Shown: positions 1 to 7,166 of the stretch, piece after piece
Numbering within the stretch: position 1 is the stretch's first letter
Layout: each line of letters begins with the position of its first letter
NCBI GenBank assembly: GCA_050186055.1
Contig: JBFWYV010000093.1
Location: 1-16,142 of the forward strand
Direction: 5' to 3'
Source: CAMDPA01 sp050186055
Lineage (GTDB): Bacteria > Pseudomonadota > Alphaproteobacteria > Rhizobiales > Hyphomicrobiaceae
DNA: 16,142 nt
Notes under the pieces: generated by a model
Told to the model about the DNA's origin: nothing
Databases searched by the model: none
Seen by the model: the letters and a program-made list of their open reading frames with translations, nothing else
Made by a program: the position numbers and the translations under genes

Positions 1-335
1 AAGAGATCATCATTCGCGGCGGGGTGAACATCGCGCCGCCGGAAATCGATGCGATCCTGCACGAGATCGAGGGTGTCGCGGAAGCTGCAGCGGCGGGCGT
101 GCCGGACAAGATCTGGGGCGAGGAAGTGGCTGCCTTTCTGGTGTGCCCGGCGGACAGCAAGATCAAGACCGATGATGTGCTCGCGCATTGCCGCAGCAGG
201 CTCCCGGAAGCCAAGGCGCCGAAGTCGGTCGTGCTGATGACGGAGCTGCCGAGGAATGCCCGCGGCAAGGTCGATCGCGCTGCACTGACGACAGCCTGGA
301 TCGCACGACAGGCAGCCGCAGGGCGCGGCGAGTAG
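1..335 (+). CDS. Acyl-CoA synthetase (AMP-forming), C-terminal fragment
   Basis: This is the 3' end of a gene that begins before the window; the reading frame is open from base 3 and 110 residues are visible. The fragment opens with an IIIRGGVNIAPPEID stretch. This matches the junction of ANL-superfamily (acyl/aryl-CoA synthetase) enzymes, where the N-terminal domain meets the mobile C-terminal domain. Near the end it has PRNARGKVDR, the A10-type motif whose lysine helps form the acyl-adenylate. Members of this family activate a carboxylic acid with ATP and transfer it to CoA. The substrate pocket lies upstream and is not visible, so the acid is unknown. The UbiD-type decarboxylase gene starts 141 bases downstream on the same strand, which suggests a shared acid-degradation role. 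Family assignment is firm; substrate is not. Confidence 0.9.
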   Translation, partial: EIIIRGGVNIAPPEIDAILHEIEGVAEAAAAGVPDKIWGEEVAAFLVCPADSKIKTDDVLAHCRSRLPEAKAPKSVVLMTELPRNARGKVDRAALTTAWIARQAAAGRGE

Positions 336-386
336 GCGAGCGCCCAGGGCGTCCCGGCTGCATCCGTTGCGGCTTGTCCGGATAGG

Positions 387-404
387 GCAGATCGTCCAAT
401 CTGC
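387..404 (+). terminator. Small stem-loop after the acyl-CoA synthetase gene
   Basis: A perfect 6-bp inverted repeat, GCAGAT, loop CGTCCA, ATCTGC, followed by TTTG. It lies 52 bases past the acyl-CoA synthetase stop codon. It could be a weak terminator or a dyad operator ahead of the UbiD gene. The stem is short and the T run is poor, so this is a weak call. Confidence 0.25.
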
Positions 405-429
405 TTTGCGACTTAACATAATTGGGAGG

Positions 430-471
430 CTCGGCGTTCGCTTCGGAGCGCCCGGCGCCCGGGCCGAGGGA
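430..471 (+). promoter_or_regulatory. GC-rich leader hairpin overlapping the ubiD-type Shine-Dalgarno
   Basis: CTCGGC at 430-435 pairs perfectly with GCCGAG at 463-468. Inside it, CGCT-TCGG-AGCG (439-450) forms a small second stem. The right arm runs into the purine-rich GAGGGA (466-471), which is the likely ribosome-binding site for the ATG at 477. Folding would partly hide that site. The pairing is visible in the sequence; a regulatory role is inference. Confidence 0.3.
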
Positions 472-476
472 CGGTA

Positions 477-1865
477 ATGACGAACATCGACAGGCAGAGC
501 ATGCGGGGCTTCATCGATAGCGTGGGCAAGTCGATGCCTGAAGACGTCGTGCGCATCGACGCGCCGGTTTCGACACGCGACATGAGCGCCCTGGTGTTCG
601 AGCTGGAACAGATGGGGCGCAGTCCTATCGTGATGTTCTCGAATGTGGAGGGTTCGAAGATCCCCGTCGTCACCAACCTGGCCGGCAGCCGTAAACTGCT
701 GGCGCATGCTCTGGGCGTCGGGATCGACGAATTGCCAAGTGCCTTCCGCGAGCGCTGCACGCATTACACGCCGGTCGAGAGAGTGGGCGCTGCCGGATGG
801 CAGGAGGTGACGTTGGAGGGCGATCGGGTCGACCTGACCAAGCTGCCGGTGGTCATGCATTTCGATATCGATGCGGCCCCCTATATCACGGCCGGCCAGC
901 TCACTGCCCGCGATCCCGAGACCGGGGTCGACACCACTGGGTTCCACAGGCTGATGCTGAAGGGCAGGAACAAGCTCGGCGTGTCGCTGCATTCGCGGCG
1001 CCGGATGTGGGAGTTCCACCGGCGGGCTGCGGCGCGGGGCGAAAACCTGAAAGTGGCGGTGGTGCTGGGCATCCACCCGCTGCACTACATGGGTTCGATG
1101 GTCTATGCCTATCCGCCGCACGTGAGGAAATTCGAGATCATCGGCGGGCTGTTCGGCGAGCCGTACCGTGTGGCCCAATGCGGCGTTGACGGTATCGAGG
1201 TGCCGGCCGGGGCGGAGATCATCCTGGAAGGCGAGATCCTGGCCGATGCGCACGAGCCCGAAGGCCCGTTCGGGGAGTTCACGGGGTATGCGTCGTTCCG
1301 CTCGACGGAGAATGTGCTGGTCGTCAACCGCATCAGGATGCGGAAGGATGCGATGTACCACAGTGTCGTGTCCGGCATGTCACAGGACCACATCCTGGTC
1401 TCGTGCATCACGCGGGAAGGCGAGATCCTGAACGCGTTGCGCCGCAACCTGCCGAACGTGCGCGCCGTGCACGTGCCGCATTCGACGTGCGGAGGCTTCA
1501 TGGCCTTCGTCTCGATGAAGAAGACGTCGCCCGGCGAGCCTCAGATCGCGATCATGGCTGCATTGGGGACAGAATTCTATACCAAGTACGTCGTGGTGGT
1601 GGACGAGGACGTCGACATCTTCAACATGAACGACGTGATGTGGGCAATCGCCACGCGGGTGCAGGCCGAGAAGGATATCCACCTGATCCATGGCGCCAAG
1701 GGTGCCATTCTCGATCCCACGTCCGACCCAAAGACGTTCACCCTCACCAAGATGGGGATCGATGCGACCAAGCCCGACGATCGCGACTTCGCAACGCGGT
1801 TGACGATATCGGAGGAGCAGCGGGCGCGGGTCCGTTCCATACTGGGGAACGCGGGGATCGCTTAG
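477..1865 (+). CDS. UbiD family decarboxylase
   Basis: The 462-residue product matches the UbiD family, which makes or removes carboxylate groups on aromatic, heteroaromatic or alpha,beta-unsaturated acids using prenylated FMN. The expected catalytic E-R-E set is visible: R158 in TGFHRLM, and E262 and E267 in EGPFGEFTGY, with the two glutamates correctly five residues apart. Length is normal for the family (about 450-500). The start at 477 has GAGGGA just upstream, and an in-frame stop at 414 rules out a longer protein. No UbiX-type prenyltransferase, which supplies the cofactor, is present in the window, so it must be encoded elsewhere. Neighbours (CoA ligase upstream; Mo hydroxylase and TTT transporter downstream) point to carboxylate catabolism rather than ubiquinone synthesis. 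The substrate cannot be assigned; phenolic, furan and pyrrole carboxylates are all possible. Confidence 0.93.
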   Translation: MTNIDRQSMRGFIDSVGKSMPEDVVRIDAPVSTRDMSALVFELEQMGRSPIVMFSNVEGSKIPVVTNLAGSRKLLAHALGVGIDELPSAFRERCTHYTPVERVGAAGWQEVTLEGDRVDLTKLPVVMHFDIDAAPYITAGQLTARDPETGVDTTGFHRLMLKGRNKLGVSLHSRRRMWEFHRRAAARGENLKVAVVLGIHPLHYMGSMVYAYPPHVRKFEIIGGLFGEPYRVAQCGVDGIEVPAGAEIILEGEILADAHEPEGPFGEFTGYASFRSTENVLVVNRIRMRKDAMYHSVVSGMSQDHILVSCITREGEILNALRRNLPNVRAVHVPHSTCGGFMAFVSMKKTSPGEPQIAIMAALGTEFYTKYVVVVDEDVDIFNMNDVMWAIATRVQAEKDIHLIHGAKGAILDPTSDPKTFTLTKMGIDATKPDDRDFATRLTISEEQRARVRSILGNAGIA

Positions 1866-1925
1866 CACTCGCTGAGCTTCAGCTTCCGGGCAAGCCAAGC
1901 CGGGTCACCTGTCCATATGGATTAG

Positions 1926-1955
1926 GCCAAGTTGCCTGTTGGCATATTGGCTTTT
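1926..1955 (+). terminator. Probable intrinsic terminator downstream of the UbiD gene
   Basis: GCCAA (1926-1930) pairs with TTGGC (1947-1951). Inside, GCC (1934-1936) pairs with GGC (1941-1943) around a TGTT loop, with a 3x3 internal loop between the stems. TTTT follows immediately at 1952-1955. It lies about 60 bases after the UbiD stop codon. The stem is modest but the T tract is in the right place. Confidence 0.4.
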
Positions 1956-2061
1956 GTCCGTAATGCAAGTCGCTTGCGAACGAGGCAAATACAAAGAATC
2001 CGACGTGTTCAAACCGACACCAAGGACGGGTGCCGCTGAGCCGTCATATGCAAACCGGGGC

Positions 2062-2079
2062 CAGTGAGCCTCAGTGAGG
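2062..2079 (+). repeat. Short direct repeat and dyad ahead of the SnoaL-like gene
   Basis: CAGTGAG occurs at 2062-2068 and again at 2072-2078, a period of 10 bases. The second copy is part of an odd palindrome, CCTCAGTGAGG (2069-2079). It sits 67 bases before the ATG at 2146 and could be an operator. The rest of the 1866-2145 gap shows no gene I can support. Confidence 0.25.
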
Positions 2080-2145
2080 AACGAGGTTGCCGATCGCCAG
2101 ATCTGACAACCCGATGTCTACTTGCGAACTGCGGGAGGGTTGCCG

Positions 2146-2580
2146 ATGACGGATTGTTCTGCGGACGTCATCTACAAGTTCTGCGCCGCCTACGCCGATC
2201 GGAATTTCGAGGCATGCCTCGAATTCTGCACGGACGATGTCATCATGATCAACCGCCTGGACCAGCGCGTGGTTCCATTTGCCGGGGTTACATTCGGCAA
2301 GCGAGAACTGCTGCGGCGCTATCTGGCACGCGATGAACGGTTCGAGCTGCCTGAGTACGAAGTGGTCTGGGTGCATGACATGGGGCGCACGGCCCGGTCG
2401 CGAAGCCGCTATGTGTTCCGTCACAGAAGGACCGGCGTCGAACATGCCGGAATGGTGACGATCGACTGGATGTTTCGCGGCGGCCGCGTGATGCGCAAGG
2501 ACCAGCATCACGATCGCCACTATGTCGAGGCTTATCATCGGCTTGTCGCTTCGATGGAGAAGGTCGACGCCGAAGCCTGA
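2146..2580 (+). CDS. SnoaL-like / NTF2-fold protein
   Basis: The 144-residue product has the pattern of the NTF2-like/SnoaL fold. It has an N-terminal helix (about 5-20), the FEACLEFCTDDVIM segment typical of the first strand pair (21-34), then alternating strands and a long C-terminal helix (about 122-140). This fold forms a cone-shaped pocket found in small-molecule isomerases, cyclases and hydratases, and as ring-hydroxylating dioxygenase beta subunits. I cannot assign a catalytic residue set. The ATG at 2146 is chosen because GGGAGG (2133-2138) precedes it by 7 bases; a TTG at 2122 in the same frame is less likely. It lies between the UbiD and Mo-hydroxylase genes, 94 bases before the latter and probably co-transcribed with it, so it may act on an intermediate of the same pathway. 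Fold call is fairly firm; function unknown. Confidence 0.72.
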   Translation: MTDCSADVIYKFCAAYADRNFEACLEFCTDDVIMINRLDQRVVPFAGVTFGKRELLRRYLARDERFELPEYEVVWVHDMGRTARSRSRYVFRHRRTGVEHAGMVTIDWMFRGGRVMRKDQHHDRHYVEAYHRLVASMEKVDAEA

Positions 2581-2674
2581 CAGTTGTTAGCCGACATCTC
2601 CTGATCCCGCCTTGCCTGCCTGCGGCCGCTCCCGCAAAGATGCGGATCTTTGGCTGATGCAGGAGACGGAGCAG

Positions 2675-5050
2675 ATGGCGGATGCGGCGGATCGCGGCAG
2701 ATGGATCGGGCGGCGGATGCCGCGCGTCGAGGACGCGCGGCTGCTCAGCGGCCAGGGCCGCTACGTCGACGATATCGCGCTGCCGGGGCTGCTGCACGCT
2801 GCCTTTCTCCGGAGTCCTGTTGCGCATGGTCTCATCAGGGGAATCGATGCGGTGCGGGCCAGAGCGATCCCCGGCGTTGCCGCGGTCCTGACCTATGCCG
2901 ACCTGCGGCCGCTGCTGAGCGTGCCTCGGATTCCGCTGGCGCTGCCGGCCGGCGCGATCCGCTTCGATGTCGATCCGATCTGCCTGGTGGAGAAAGAGGC
3001 CTGCTACGTCGGCGAGCCGGTCGCCCTGGTGTTGGCCGACAGCCGGCAGATCGCGGAAGACGCCGTTCGCGAGATCGAACTCGATGTGGAATCCCTCGAG
3101 GCTGTCGTCGATCCATGGGCGGGTCTGGAAGCTGGGGCGCCCAAGGCACGCCTCGACAGCCCCGACAACAAGGTGGCCCAGTTCAAGATCGACTATGGGG
3201 ACGTGAATGCCGCATTCCGGAGTGCCGCGCATGTCGTTGGTGCGCGGTTCCGGCTCGACAAAGGCGGCATGCACGCGATGGAGACGAGGGGCATCGTGGC
3301 GCGCTTCGACGCGGGCGATGACCTGCTCACGGTCTGGTCCAATACCCAGATGCCGCATCGCTCCAAGCAGGTGCTGGTCGCTGCTCTCGGACTCGCCGAG
3401 CATCAGGTCCGGGTGCGAACGCCGGATGTCGGCGGGGGGTTCGGCCCGAAGGCGGCTTTCCATCCCGAGGAGCTGGCAATCCCCGCTGCGGCCATGCTGC
3501 TGGGCGTCCCGGTCAAGTGGCTGGAAGACCGTGCGGAGAACTTTGCATCGTGCTGCGCCGAGCGGCTCCAGGACTGGGATATGGAGATGGCGGCCGATGC
3601 CGACGGGCGCATCCTGGCAATCCGCGGACGGCTTTGTCACGACCACGGTGCGGCAACGCCCTATGGCGTGGCGTTACCCTACAACGCGGCCACGAACGTG
3701 GTCGGGCCCTACGTGCTGCCGGCCTACCGGATCGATATCGAGCTGTGCCTGACCAACAAGGTGCCGGCCGTGCCGACGCGCGGCGCCGGCCGGCCGCAGG
3801 GCACGTTCGTGATGGAGCGGCTGCTTGATAGCGTCGGCGAAAAGGTTGGCCTGTCGCGCGAAGAGATCCGCCGCCGGAACATGATCGACCCATCGCAAAT
3901 GCCCTACGAGATTCCGATCGTGCAGCGCGACGGGAGCACGATGACCTACGACAGCGGCGATTATCCGGAATGCCAGCGGCTTGCGCTCACTGCGATCGAC
4001 TGGGACGGGTTCGAGGAGCGGCGGCAGGCGGCCCGTCGCGAGGGCCGGACGATCGGCATCGGGCTTGCCAATTACGTGGAAGCGACCGGGCGCGGACCGT
4101 TCGAGAGCGCGCGGATCAGCATCGGCGCATCCGGGCGTGTAGCGGTGGCGACGGGCGCCAGCGCTCAAGGGCAGGGTGTGGCGACGATGCTGGCGCAGAT
4201 CGTCGCCGACGTGCTCGACGTCAAACCGAGCGAGGTCCACGTCGTCACCGGCGACACGGCCGGGACCCCGATGGGGCTCGGCGCGTTTGCGAGCCGGCAG
4301 GCGGTTACGGCCGGCAACGCGATGATGGCGGCGGCCGAGGCGGTTGCGGAGAAGGCGAAGGCTGCCGCCTCAGGGATGCTGGAGGTGGCGCCCGCGGATC
4401 TCGTGTTCAGGGACGGTCGGGTCGAGGTCAAGGGCGTGCCGGGACGAGGCAAATCGCTGGGCGAGATCGCACGCGCCATTATGGGGGTTCCCGGGTTCGC
4501 GCTGCCGGGCAACGTGACGCCGGGGCTGTCTGCCAGCGTCGATTTCCAGGTCTCGGGGCTGACCTACTGCAACGGCTCGCATGTGGCGGAGGTCGAGGTC
4601 GACATCGAGACCGGCGCGGTCCAGTTGACCCGCTATATCGTCGTGCATGACTGCGGGCGGGTGATCAACCCGCTCCTGGTCGAGGGGCAGGTTCTGGGCG
4701 CAGTGGCGCACGGCATCAGCGCCACGCTGTTCGAATGGATGCGCTATGCGGACGACGGTCAGCCGCTGTCGGTCAACTACGGCGAGTATCTGCTGCCGAC
4801 GGCCGAGGATCTGCCGCGGGTCGAGGTGCTTCATATGGAGACGCCGTCGCCGACCAATCCGCTCGGGGTCAAGGGGGCGGCAGAGAGCGGGACGATTGCG
4901 GCCCCATCCGTCATCGTGTCGGCGGTCGAGGACGCGCTGAAGCCGCTGCATGTGCGGATCACCGAGCTGCCGCTGACTCCGGATCGCCTGCTGGCAGGAA
5001 TCCGGGCGGCGCAAGCATCGGATGCCGTCCCAGCAGGCCATGCATTGTGA
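2675..5050 (+). CDS. Xanthine dehydrogenase family, molybdopterin-binding (CoxL-like) large subunit
   Basis: The 791-residue product matches the large subunit of molybdenum hydroxylases (xanthine dehydrogenase, CO dehydrogenase, aldehyde and aromatic-CoA hydroxylases), which insert a water-derived oxygen into the substrate. Visible signatures are the N-terminal ARLLSGQGRYVDD segment (about 21-33), GGGFGPK (253-259) for cofactor binding, RGAGRPQ (369-375) resembling the form II AYRGAGR loop and not the CO-dehydrogenase AYXCSFR loop, QGQG (498-501), and GAAESG (734-739), where E737 sits at the catalytic glutamate position. The family usually reads GVGEAG there, so this site is divergent. The ATG at 2675 is preferred because AGGAG (2661-2665) lies 9 bases upstream; in-frame starts at 2612 and 2657 lack a clear site. 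No FAD-binding or 2Fe-2S subunit gene adjoins it, which is unusual. It is probably not a CO dehydrogenase; its true substrate is unknown. Confidence 0.92.
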   Translation: MADAADRGRWIGRRMPRVEDARLLSGQGRYVDDIALPGLLHAAFLRSPVAHGLIRGIDAVRARAIPGVAAVLTYADLRPLLSVPRIPLALPAGAIRFDVDPICLVEKEACYVGEPVALVLADSRQIAEDAVREIELDVESLEAVVDPWAGLEAGAPKARLDSPDNKVAQFKIDYGDVNAAFRSAAHVVGARFRLDKGGMHAMETRGIVARFDAGDDLLTVWSNTQMPHRSKQVLVAALGLAEHQVRVRTPDVGGGFGPKAAFHPEELAIPAAAMLLGVPVKWLEDRAENFASCCAERLQDWDMEMAADADGRILAIRGRLCHDHGAATPYGVALPYNAATNVVGPYVLPAYRIDIELCLTNKVPAVPTRGAGRPQGTFVMERLLDSVGEKVGLSREEIRRRNMIDPSQMPYEIPIVQRDGSTMTYDSGDYPECQRLALTAIDWDGFEERRQAARREGRTIGIGLANYVEATGRGPFESARISIGASGRVAVATGASAQGQGVATMLAQIVADVLDVKPSEVHVVTGDTAGTPMGLGAFASRQAVTAGNAMMAAAEAVAEKAKAAASGMLEVAPADLVFRDGRVEVKGVPGRGKSLGEIARAIMGVPGFALPGNVTPGLSASVDFQVSGLTYCNGSHVAEVEVDIETGAVQLTRYIVVHDCGRVINPLLVEGQVLGAVAHGISATLFEWMRYADDGQPLSVNYGEYLLPTAEDLPRVEVLHMETPSPTNPLGVKGAAESGTIAAPSVIVSAVEDALKPLHVRITELPLTPDRLLAGIRAAQASDAVPAGHAL

Positions 5051-5058
5051 TTGGGTCG

Positions 5059-5077
5059 CGGACGGTGCTGCGGTCCG
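5059..5077. terminator. Possible bidirectional terminator between convergent genes
   Basis: CGGAC (5059-5063) pairs with GTCCG (5073-5077) in the 30-base gap between the stop codons of the Mo-hydroxylase gene (plus) and the TctA-TctB gene (minus). There is no T tract on either side. Position is the main argument for this call. Confidence 0.22.
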
Positions 5078-5080
5078 TTC

Positions 5081-7093
5081 TCACCTCAACGGCCAGGGCA
5101 GGTCGACATACTGCTGCAGAAGTCCGGCCGGAAAGTCGAGTGTCAGCAGATAACCGACGAGGATCATGAAGCCGATGCAGATCGCGGCATAGACGACAGC
5201 CCCGACGATCCCTAGCCGTGCGCGGACGATCAGGAACAGGGGAATGAACACGGAGATCGCGATGATGAAGCCGACCAGCGCGGCGGCTGTGAACAGTCCG
5301 GCAAACCAGGCGACCGACTGCCAGATGCCGGACTGTTCCTCGTCGGGCACGTCGCTGTTCTGCAATTCCTCGTCGTAGTTGACGCCGCCCTCGGCTTTTC
5401 CGAACGCCAGGAGGCAGAGGAGGACCATCATGAAGAACAGGGTGACGACGGCCATCGATGCCGGAAACACCGCTGCCGTGAACGTCACGCTGAAGCTGTC
5501 GATGAAGCCATAGGCTACGAGGGCAATCATCGCGAGGAGGAACGTGATCTGCGGGGCGCGGTTCTTGACCGGAGGTCTGGCCGGCGCCTGGCCTGCCGTG
5601 ACGACGCCGGTCGTGGAACCACTGACAAAGCCCTGCTCCGATATCCGTCCTCGCAATGCGAGGAGGATCGAGATCACGGCCAGGATCGCGATGATGATGA
5701 CGCCGGGCCGGGTCACGAAGCCCCAGCCATAAAACTGCAGCGCCTGGTGCAGGTAATTCTCGGCCTGGTCGGACAAGACGAAGCCGATCAGGAACGCCGG
5801 TCGCGGCCAGCCGAAGCGGCGCAGAAAGATGCCGACAAGGCCGAGCACGAACATCAGCAGCAGGTCGAGCAGGTCCCGCCTTGCCTGGAAAGCGGCAAAG
5901 CAGACGACCATGATCATGAACGGCGCGATCAGGTTGAACGGTATCAGCGTCAGGCGCGAGATCGGCGCTGCGAGGAGAAAGCAGATGGCGGCGCCGATCA
6001 CGCTCGCGAGCGCCAGCGACCAGGCGATGGTGTAGGTCAGGTGAAGGTCCGTCGTGACCATCGACGGGCCGGGCGTGATCGAGATCAGCGCCAGTCCGCC
6101 GAGAAAGATCGCCATGCTGCCGGAGCCGGGGATGCCGAACAGGATCGTCGGCATCAACGCGCCGCCTTGAAGGGAATTGTTGGCAGCCTCCGGCGCAATG
6201 ACGCCGCGAATGTCGCCCCTGCCGAACTTCGTCTGATCACGTGATGTCTGCACGACGTGGGCGTAGGCAACCCAATCGACGACGCCGCCGCCCAGGCCGG
6301 GAATGGCGCCGACAATGGTGCCGAGCGTGGAGCAGCGCAGGACCAGAAACCAACTGCGGAACGTGTCGACCACACCCTGCAGCCAGCCCGCGCCGAGCCC
6401 GGAGTCGCGGGCAATGGCCTGGTTCCTCCGCATCAGGTCGGAGATCTCAGGGATGGCAAACAGGCCAAGCCCGACGATGGCGAGCGGTATGCCGTCCTGG
6501 AGATAGGTGATTTCGAGGTCGAAGCGTGGTTCACCGGTCGAGGGGGCGACGCCGATCGCACCGACCATCAGGCCCAGTCCGCATGTCGCGATCCCGCGCG
6601 AGATGCTGTGGCCGGCCAGAACGCCGACGACGGATAACCCCAGCACGGCGAGCATGAACAGCTCGGCCGTTCCGAATGCCAGGATCACCGGCTTGGCGAC
6701 CACCACGAAACCGGTCAGCACGATCGCGCCGAAGATGCCGCCCAGCAGCGACGCCGAGAATGCTGCACTCAAGGCCCGCGCGGCCTGTCCCTGCTTGGCC
6801 AGGGGATAGCCGTCCAGAATCGTCGCCTGACTGGCGCTCGACCCTGGAATCCCCATCAGCACGGAGGTGAAAGTGTCTCCGGTCGGGATCACTGCGACCA
6901 TGCCGACCAGCATGGCAAGCGCGGACGTCTGGTTCATGCCGAAAATGAACGGGATCAGGAGCGACATTCCTGCAATGCCGCCGAGGCCGGGCAAAATCCC
7001 TACAGCGAGTCCGACGAAGATGCCGAACATCATGTAGGCCATGTGCTGCCACGCCAACAGATCGGAAAGCGCGGTGGCAAACGTATCGAGCAT
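5081..7093 (-). CDS. Tripartite tricarboxylate transporter, fused TctA-TctB membrane protein
   Basis: The 670-residue product joins two TTT-family subunits that are usually separate. Residues 1 to about 500 are TctA-like: many hydrophobic helices and an internal duplication of motifs, GILPGLGG (32-39) with GAIPGLGGG (262-270), and GIPGSSAS (81-88) with GIPGSGSMA (320-328). After a polar, proline-rich linker (about 483-512), residues about 513-665 have four hydrophobic segments and the length of the small TctB subunit (DUF1468), interrupted by an acidic loop near 571-590. Together they would form the inner-membrane permease, driven by ion gradients, that takes a carboxylate from the TctC binding protein. 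The ATG at 7093 has only a weak upstream AGG, so translation may depend on the upstream tctC-type gene 73 bases away. The substrate is probably an organic acid, possibly the one degraded by the opposing genes. Confidence 0.93.
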   Translation of the reverse strand: MLDTFATALSDLLAWQHMAYMMFGIFVGLAVGILPGLGGIAGMSLLIPFIFGMNQTSALAMLVGMVAVIPTGDTFTSVLMGIPGSSASQATILDGYPLAKQGQAARALSAAFSASLLGGIFGAIVLTGFVVVAKPVILAFGTAELFMLAVLGLSVVGVLAGHSISRGIATCGLGLMVGAIGVAPSTGEPRFDLEITYLQDGIPLAIVGLGLFAIPEISDLMRRNQAIARDSGLGAGWLQGVVDTFRSWFLVLRCSTLGTIVGAIPGLGGGVVDWVAYAHVVQTSRDQTKFGRGDIRGVIAPEAANNSLQGGALMPTILFGIPGSGSMAIFLGGLALISITPGPSMVTTDLHLTYTIAWSLALASVIGAAICFLLAAPISRLTLIPFNLIAPFMIMVVCFAAFQARRDLLDLLLMFVLGLVGIFLRRFGWPRPAFLIGFVLSDQAENYLHQALQFYGWGFVTRPGVIIIAILAVISILLALRGRISEQGFVSGSTTGVVTAGQAPARPPVKNRAPQITFLLAMIALVAYGFIDSFSVTFTAAVFPASMAVVTLFFMMVLLCLLAFGKAEGGVNYDEELQNSDVPDEEQSGIWQSVAWFAGLFTAAALVGFIIAISVFIPLFLIVRARLGIVGAVVYAAICIGFMILVGYLLTLDFPAGLLQQYVDLPWPLR

Positions 7094-7118
7094 GGTGGTG
7101 CCTGCCGATAGAAGGGCG

Positions 7119-7144
7119 GGGCCGGATCAATGCAGATCCGGCCC
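7119..7144 (-). promoter_or_regulatory. Perfect 10-bp stem-loop between the TctC and TctA-TctB genes
   Basis: GGGCCGGATC (7119-7128) and GATCCGGCCC (7135-7144) are exact inverted repeats with a 6-base loop. The element lies in the 73-base gap between the two transporter genes and is not followed by a T tract in the minus direction. That fits an mRNA-stabilising or partial attenuation hairpin, a common arrangement that yields more binding protein than permease. The structure is seen directly; the role is inferred. Confidence 0.6.
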
Positions 7145-7166
7145 TGACTCACGGATCTAAGAGCGA

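Noticed and set aside
477..1865. Calling the UbiD-family gene ubiD of ubiquinone synthesis
   Set aside because: The catalytic motif is shared by the whole family and the neighbours are catabolic and transport genes, so a ubiquinone role is not supported.
2064..2336. Small plus-strand frame overlapping the SnoaL-like gene start
   Set aside because: It overlaps the better-supported gene in another frame, has no ribosome-binding site and looks like chance.
2288..3646. Open minus-strand frame of 452 codons
   Set aside because: It is antisense to the SnoaL-like and Mo-hydroxylase genes. Its translation is rich in Arg, His, Pro and Gln without domain structure, typical of an antisense shadow.
2675..5050. 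Reading the CoxL-like protein as a carbon monoxide dehydrogenase
   Set aside because: The active-site loop is RGAGRPQ and not the AYXCSFR loop of true form I CO dehydrogenase, and coxM/coxS partners are absent.
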